DNA of 47,560 bases from NCBI GenBank assembly GCA_937974195.1, contig CALJIC010000142.1, positions 1 to 47,560 on the forward strand. Direction: 5' to 3'. Below, in pieces: positions 43,762 through 47,560 of the stretch; the stretch's first letter is position 1; every line of letters starts with the position of its first letter. Position numbers and translations under genes: made by a program. The notes under the pieces are model-generated. The model was not told where the DNA came from and searched no databases. It saw only the letters and a program-made list of their open reading frames with translations. Source of the DNA: an uncultured Roseiflexaceae bacterium (GTDB taxonomy: Bacteria; Chloroflexota; Chloroflexia; Chloroflexales; Roseiflexaceae).

Positions 43762-43960
43762 GGAGATGCGTTGGTTTAGTGACGAAACGTATACAGGATG
43801 ACAATCTAGTCCGGCACTCTCCAGCTCCGTACCGGGATTTGGCCGCCGATATGCGGCAGCGCCCTCATATGTGGGAAGTCCGCTGCCGGCAGCGCACAGC
43901 CCGGTAGAATCTCCGGAGCCCTGTTCCGGCGACGGGCAGCAGAGTCGTGGAGCGCCTCTC

Positions 43961-45262
43961 GTGACACAATCGACCCCCCGTATTCTCTTCGCGATCTCCG
44001 ATACTGGCGGCGGGCACCGCTCTGGCGCGGTGGCGATCAAGGCGGCCGTGGAGCAGCTCATGGGCGCGGACGTCGAGTGCCACGTTGTGGATATGCTCGC
44101 CAGCACCGGGGTGCCGCTGGTGCGCAACGCGCCCGAGCTGTACAACGAGCTCTCGACCCGCTGGCTCCCGGCGTTCGACCTGTTCTTCCAGCTCACCGAC
44201 GGGCGGCGCCGGATGGACGCGCTGACGCAGGTGGTCTACCTCGGCGCGCACCGCAACATCGTGCGCGTGCTCGAGGAGGTGCGCCCGAACCTGGTCGTCT
44301 CGGTCCACCCGCTCGTCAACCGGCTGATCGCCAATGCGCGCCGCACCTACCGGCTCTCCTTCCGCTTCGTGACGGTGGTGACCGACCTGGTGAGCCTGCA
44401 CGCCTCCTGGGCCGACCCGGAGGCCGAGCTCTGCCTCGCCCCCACCGCCGAGGCCTACGAGCGGCTGCTGCGCCAGGGCATGGACGAGTCGAAGGTCGTG
44501 CGCACCGGATTCCCGGTGCACCCCAAGTTCGCGAACCAGACCGCCAGCCGCGAGGAGGCGCGGGCCCGCATCGGCGTGCGGCAGGATCTGTTCACCATTC
44601 TGCTCACCAGCGGCGGGGTCGGGTCGGGCAACATGGGCCAGCTGGTGCTCGATCTCAGCGCCGCCTACCCCGATGTGCAGCTGCTGGCGGTGACCGGGCG
44701 CAACGCCGCGCTGCGCAGCCAGCTCGAGGCGCTCGACCTCCCCAATGTGCGGGTCTACGGGTTCGTCACGAACATGGACGAGCTGATGGCCGCCAGCGAT
44801 ATCGTCGTGACGAAGGCCGGGCCGGGGACGCTGATGGAGGCGCTGGTGATGCGGCGCCCGGTGATCGTGACGCAGGCGGTCGGGATGCAGGAGCGCGGCA
44901 ACATCGACTTCGTGCTCAACCACGAGCTGGGGCTGTTCTGCCCGACCGTCGACCGGATCGTGCCGACGGTCGCCGAGCTGATGCAGCCCGAGACCTATGC
45001 CGCGACGGTGGCGCGTCTCGCGGACGCGGTGCCGCGCGACGGCGCTGAGCAGATTGCACGGATCTTGCTTGAGCAGCTACAGCTGGAGCCGCCGGTGCGC
45101 ACGCGCCGCCTCCGCCTGCCGGGGATCGCGGCTCTGCGCCGCCTCAGCAGCGGGCGGCTGCGCCTGCCGCCGGCGCGCAGGCCGCAGCTGCGCTTCTCGA
45201 GCTACCGGCTGAAGCTCCCGCGGGTCAGCGGGCTGAGCCGGTGGCGGAGGCCGCGCCGGTAG
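43961..45262 (+). CDS. MGDG-synthase-type glycosyltransferase (GT28 family)
   Basis: The 433-residue product resembles monogalactosyldiacylglycerol synthases and diacylglycerol glucosyltransferases, which make glycolipids at the cytoplasmic membrane face. ILFAISDTGGGHRSGA carries the GGGH nucleotide-loop motif. The C-terminal GT-B half has LLTSGGVGSGNMG, YGFVTNMDELMAASDIVVTK and AGPGTLMEALVMRRPVIVT for UDP-sugar binding. After residue 375 a very basic tail with repeated LRLP/LKLP blocks (RRLRLPG, GRLRLPP, YRLKLPR) follows, probably for membrane binding. GTG 43961 with GGAG 8 bases upstream is preferred to the longer frame from 43871. Confidence 0.85.
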   Translation: MTQSTPRILFAISDTGGGHRSGAVAIKAAVEQLMGADVECHVVDMLASTGVPLVRNAPELYNELSTRWLPAFDLFFQLTDGRRRMDALTQVVYLGAHRNIVRVLEEVRPNLVVSVHPLVNRLIANARRTYRLSFRFVTVVTDLVSLHASWADPEAELCLAPTAEAYERLLRQGMDESKVVRTGFPVHPKFANQTASREEARARIGVRQDLFTILLTSGGVGSGNMGQLVLDLSAAYPDVQLLAVTGRNAALRSQLEALDLPNVRVYGFVTNMDELMAASDIVVTKAGPGTLMEALVMRRPVIVTQAVGMQERGNIDFVLNHELGLFCPTVDRIVPTVAELMQPETYAATVARLADAVPRDGAEQIARILLEQLQLEPPVRTRRLRLPGIAALRRLSSGRLRLPPARRPQLRFSSYRLKLPRVSGLSRWRRPRR

Positions 45263-45315
45263 ATCCGAAAGGTGAGCGTTCTGTAAGCAAGTCGATTACT
45301 ATCAGCTGACGTTCA

Positions 45316-45345
45316 TTGACATGGCGCGCCTCAGTCGGGTATAGT
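45316..45345 (+). promoter_or_regulatory. Promoter of the VanW gene
   Basis: TTGACA (45316-45321) and TATAGT (45340-45345) are spaced 18 bases apart. It lies about 125 bases upstream of GTG 45472. Confidence 0.65.
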
Positions 45346-45471
45346 GACCTTGCGTGCGCCGCGGCCCTTGCCCCGGCGCACGGTCCTACACAAACGAGGC
45401 TGCTGGTCGCTGGGTTACGAAGACGTTGGTTTCCGCCCTCCCCTTGAGCGCATCAGGCTTTGGAGGTCCGC

Positions 45472-47560
45472 GTGTCGGTTGAACAGTACTCTCAGCCAGA
45501 TTCCCCGCGCATACCGCGCATATTCGCCGCAACCGAACTGTCCGAACACGTCGCCCGGCACCCGGGCCTGTCGCGCGGCGCCTTTGGGAGCCGCAGCCGC
45601 CGGGCGCGGCGCCCACCGAGCCGGGGGCAGGTTGCGATCACCATCCTGCTGGCCCTGCTTGTCGCTCTCCTGATGGCTGCTAGCGCGGGCCTGTACTACC
45701 TGGACCGCAGCTACGAGGGGCGCATCTACCCGAACGTCACCGTGCAGGGCATCAAGGTCGGCGACATGACGCCGGAGGAGGCCGAGGCCGCGCTGCGCGC
45801 GCGCTACAGCCAGTTCATGGCCCGCCCGGCGACGATCGTCTACGGCGATCAGGTCTGGGAGCCGACGCTGGCCCAGCTGGGCGTGTCGTTCGATTTCGCA
45901 GGCGCCATCGACGCCGCCTACCGGGCCGGGCGCGGCAACGGCCTGCTGGCGAACGTGATGGAGGTCGCGGCGATCTGGCGCGACGGCCTCGAGCTGCCGC
46001 TGCGGGTCTCCTACGACGAGACGAAGGCCCAGAGCTACCTGAACGCGATCGCCGAGGAGCTGCAGGTCGAGCCGGCCGACGCGCAGATCGGGCTGAACGG
46101 GGCGCGGGTCTGGACGCGGCCGGCGCGCATCGGCCTGCAGGTGCTGGTCGACCCGACGCTGCGCGAGCTGAGCGACGGCGTGAAGCAGTTCCAGCCGACC
46201 ACCGTGCAGCTCCAGACGCGTGAGATCCGCCCGCGCCTGACCGACGCGCCGGTGGCCAGCGCGCGCGAGCAGCTGGAGGCGCTGCTCCAGGGCCCGCTCA
46301 CGCTCACCGTTGAGGGGCAGGAGTACGTCTGGTCGCCCGAGGAGATCGCCGCCATGATCGACATCGCGCGGGTGCCGGCGGATGGCGGCGACCGGCTGGT
46401 GGTGACGATCGACCAGCCGCAGATCGAGCAGCGCCTGGCGCAGATCGCGGCGGAGACCGAGAAGCCGGGCGAGCTGCCGCGCGTCGACTGGAACGGCGGG
46501 GACCTGAAGATCATCAAGCCCGGCCTGCCGGGCGAGCGCCTGGACGAGGCCCGCGCGCTCGATCTGATCCTCGCCGCGCTGCCCACGCCGAACCGGGCGA
46601 TCGACCTGCCGATGCGCGAGATCGACCCGCCGGTGACCGAGGCAAACCTGCACCAGCTCGGCATCAAGGAGCTGGTCAGCGTCGGCAAGAGCGACTTCAC
46701 CGGCTCGGCCGCCTACCGCATCCACAACATTGGTGCGGGCATGCGGCTGCTGCACGGCATCCTGCTCCCGCCCGGCGCCGAGTTCTCGTTCAACGAGACG
46801 ATCGGCACGATCGACGCGGCGAACGGCTTCGTCGAGGGCGCGGCGATCGTTCAGAACCGCACGCAGCTGGAGTTCGGCGGCGGCATCTGCCAGGACTCGA
46901 CGACGATCTTCCGCGCGGCGTTCTGGGCCGGCCTGCCGATCACCGAGCGCTGGGGCCACTCGTTCTACATCAGCTGGTATGACAAGTACGCCCTCGGGCC
47001 GCTGGGCAACGGGCCCGGCCTCGACGCGACGATCTTCACCGGCGGGCCGGACCTCAAGTTCGTCAACGACACCGGGGCGTGGCTCCTGATCCAGGCCTGG
47101 TCGGACCCCAAGAGCGGCATCGCGCAGGTGGAGTTCTACGGGACCAAGCCGAACCGCGAGGTGCAGATCACCGGCTACCGGGTCTACGACCGCACCCCGG
47201 CGCCGACGGAGCCGGTGTTCGTGGCCGACCCGAAGGTCCCGCAGGGCTCCGTCAAGCAGACCGACACCGCGCGGGGCGGCATGACGATCGACCTGTACCG
47301 CGTCATCACCGAGAACGGGGTGCAGCGCGAGCCGGAGCTGTTCCGCACCCGCTTCCGCGCCTGGCCGAATATCTACACGCTGAACCCGGCCGACCTCGGC
47401 CCGGATGGACGGCCGCTCTTCGACTGGCGGAACCCGGGCGACCCGAACGCGCAGCCGGCGGACCCGAACGCGCAGCAGGCTGATCCGAACGCGCAGCCGG
47501 TGGACCCGAACGCGCAGCCGGTGGACCCGAACGCGCAGCCGGTGGACCCGAACGCGCAGC
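45472..47560 (+). CDS. VanW-family envelope protein (C-terminus beyond window)
   Basis: At least 696 residues are visible and the frame is open at the right edge. A basic cytoplasmic start leads to one transmembrane helix (ITILLALLVALLMAASAGLY, about 60-79). Two PG_binding_4/YoaR-like domains follow (about 85-200 and 215-340), then the VanW domain (about 405-545: LLPPGAEFSFNETIG, FGGGICQDSTTIFRAAF, ERWGHSFYISW). The C-terminal part contains YRVYDRTPAP and DLYRVITENG and ends in heptapeptide DPNAQPV repeats. VanW proteins are wall-associated, with no agreed biochemical role. GTG 45472 follows GGAGG (45462-45466) with 5-base spacing. Confidence 0.87.
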   Translation, partial: MSVEQYSQPDSPRIPRIFAATELSEHVARHPGLSRGAFGSRSRRARRPPSRGQVAITILLALLVALLMAASAGLYYLDRSYEGRIYPNVTVQGIKVGDMTPEEAEAALRARYSQFMARPATIVYGDQVWEPTLAQLGVSFDFAGAIDAAYRAGRGNGLLANVMEVAAIWRDGLELPLRVSYDETKAQSYLNAIAEELQVEPADAQIGLNGARVWTRPARIGLQVLVDPTLRELSDGVKQFQPTTVQLQTREIRPRLTDAPVASAREQLEALLQGPLTLTVEGQEYVWSPEEIAAMIDIARVPADGGDRLVVTIDQPQIEQRLAQIAAETEKPGELPRVDWNGGDLKIIKPGLPGERLDEARALDLILAALPTPNRAIDLPMREIDPPVTEANLHQLGIKELVSVGKSDFTGSAAYRIHNIGAGMRLLHGILLPPGAEFSFNETIGTIDAANGFVEGAAIVQNRTQLEFGGGICQDSTTIFRAAFWAGLPITERWGHSFYISWYDKYALGPLGNGPGLDATIFTGGPDLKFVNDTGAWLLIQAWSDPKSGIAQVEFYGTKPNREVQITGYRVYDRTPAPTEPVFVADPKVPQGSVKQTDTARGGMTIDLYRVITENGVQREPELFRTRFRAWPNIYTLNPADLGPDGRPLFDWRNPGDPNAQPADPNAQQADPNAQPVDPNAQPVDPNAQPVDPNAQ
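47440..47560. repeat. 21-bp coding tandem repeat in the VanW gene
   Basis: Five full 21-bp units (gacccgaacgcgcag plus six variable bases) and a partial sixth run to the right edge. They code for DPNAQPV/DPNAQQA heptapeptides. Later units are identical, suggesting recent expansion. The total copy number is unknown. Confidence 0.95.

Noticed and set aside
45415..46959. A 514-codon minus-strand frame over the VanW gene
   Set aside because: It is an antisense shadow. The plus frame has a transmembrane helix, VanW motifs and a good ribosome-binding site.
47440..47560. CRISPR array at the right end
   Set aside because: Contiguous 21-bp coding units without unique spacers.

Overview
The window is about 47.6 kb of high-GC, gene-dense bacterial chromosome. 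The gene set points to a phototroph-lineage Chloroflexota (Chloroflexia) relative: the rpsF-ssb-rpsR cluster, a PurL with a fused PurS-like N-terminus, parvulin and lipoprotein genes with Pro/Thr-rich linkers, a MalT-type BTAD regulator, an MGDG-synthase-type glycosyltransferase and a VanW protein. This taxonomic call is inference from protein style; there is no rRNA or tRNA gene to anchor it. Both ends lie inside tandem repeats that are also coding (15-bp units in purL on the left, 21-bp units in a VanW gene on the right), so the window may be a whole contig whose assembly stopped at those repeats.

Left part (1-9.8 kb): the 5' part of purL (minus), then rpsF-ssb-rpsR, a membrane-anchored parvulin, a PH-like membrane protein, and a four-gene Zn/Mn-type ABC importer (lipoprotein, ATPase, two permeases, the second carrying a C-terminal helix-turn-helix-like domain), followed by a small DUF6174-like secreted protein. 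Middle-left (9.8-18.2 kb): a HAD phosphatase and ribokinase (minus); a long leader with promoter, Arg-rich small ORF and intrinsic terminator in front of a SpeA-type arginine decarboxylase; a lone receiver protein; a decayed sulfite-oxidase-like gene; a HerA-type ATPase and a TPR membrane protein.

Middle-right (18.4-32.1 kb): an ICMT-like methyltransferase, a histidine phosphatase, a polyprenyl synthetase, a primary-type sigma factor, a CNNM/CorC transporter, a MaoC hydratase, sucD, a YggS protein, a two-receiver regulator overlapping an ABC-2 permease, a lipoprotein sortase, the probable partner ABC ATPase, and an ECF sigma/anti-sigma pair. Right part (32.1-47.6 kb): a divergent promoter feeding two unannotated small ORFs and two large RNA structures ahead of metG, then a small membrane protein, an MBL hydrolase, a cyanophycin-synthetase-like degenerate protein, small hypotheticals, a GT-C-like membrane protein, the MalT/BTAD regulator, the glycosyltransferase and the VanW gene.

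The two most interesting regions are cis-regulatory. The first is 11734-12341, an Arg-rich leader ORF plus terminator before an arginine decarboxylase. The second is 32173-32690, a Met-rich 32-codon ORF whose stop codon lies in a long RNA stem that buries the ribosome-binding site of a 45-codon ORF, all upstream of methionyl-tRNA synthetase. No tRNA, rRNA, CRISPR array, insertion sequence or prophage was seen.
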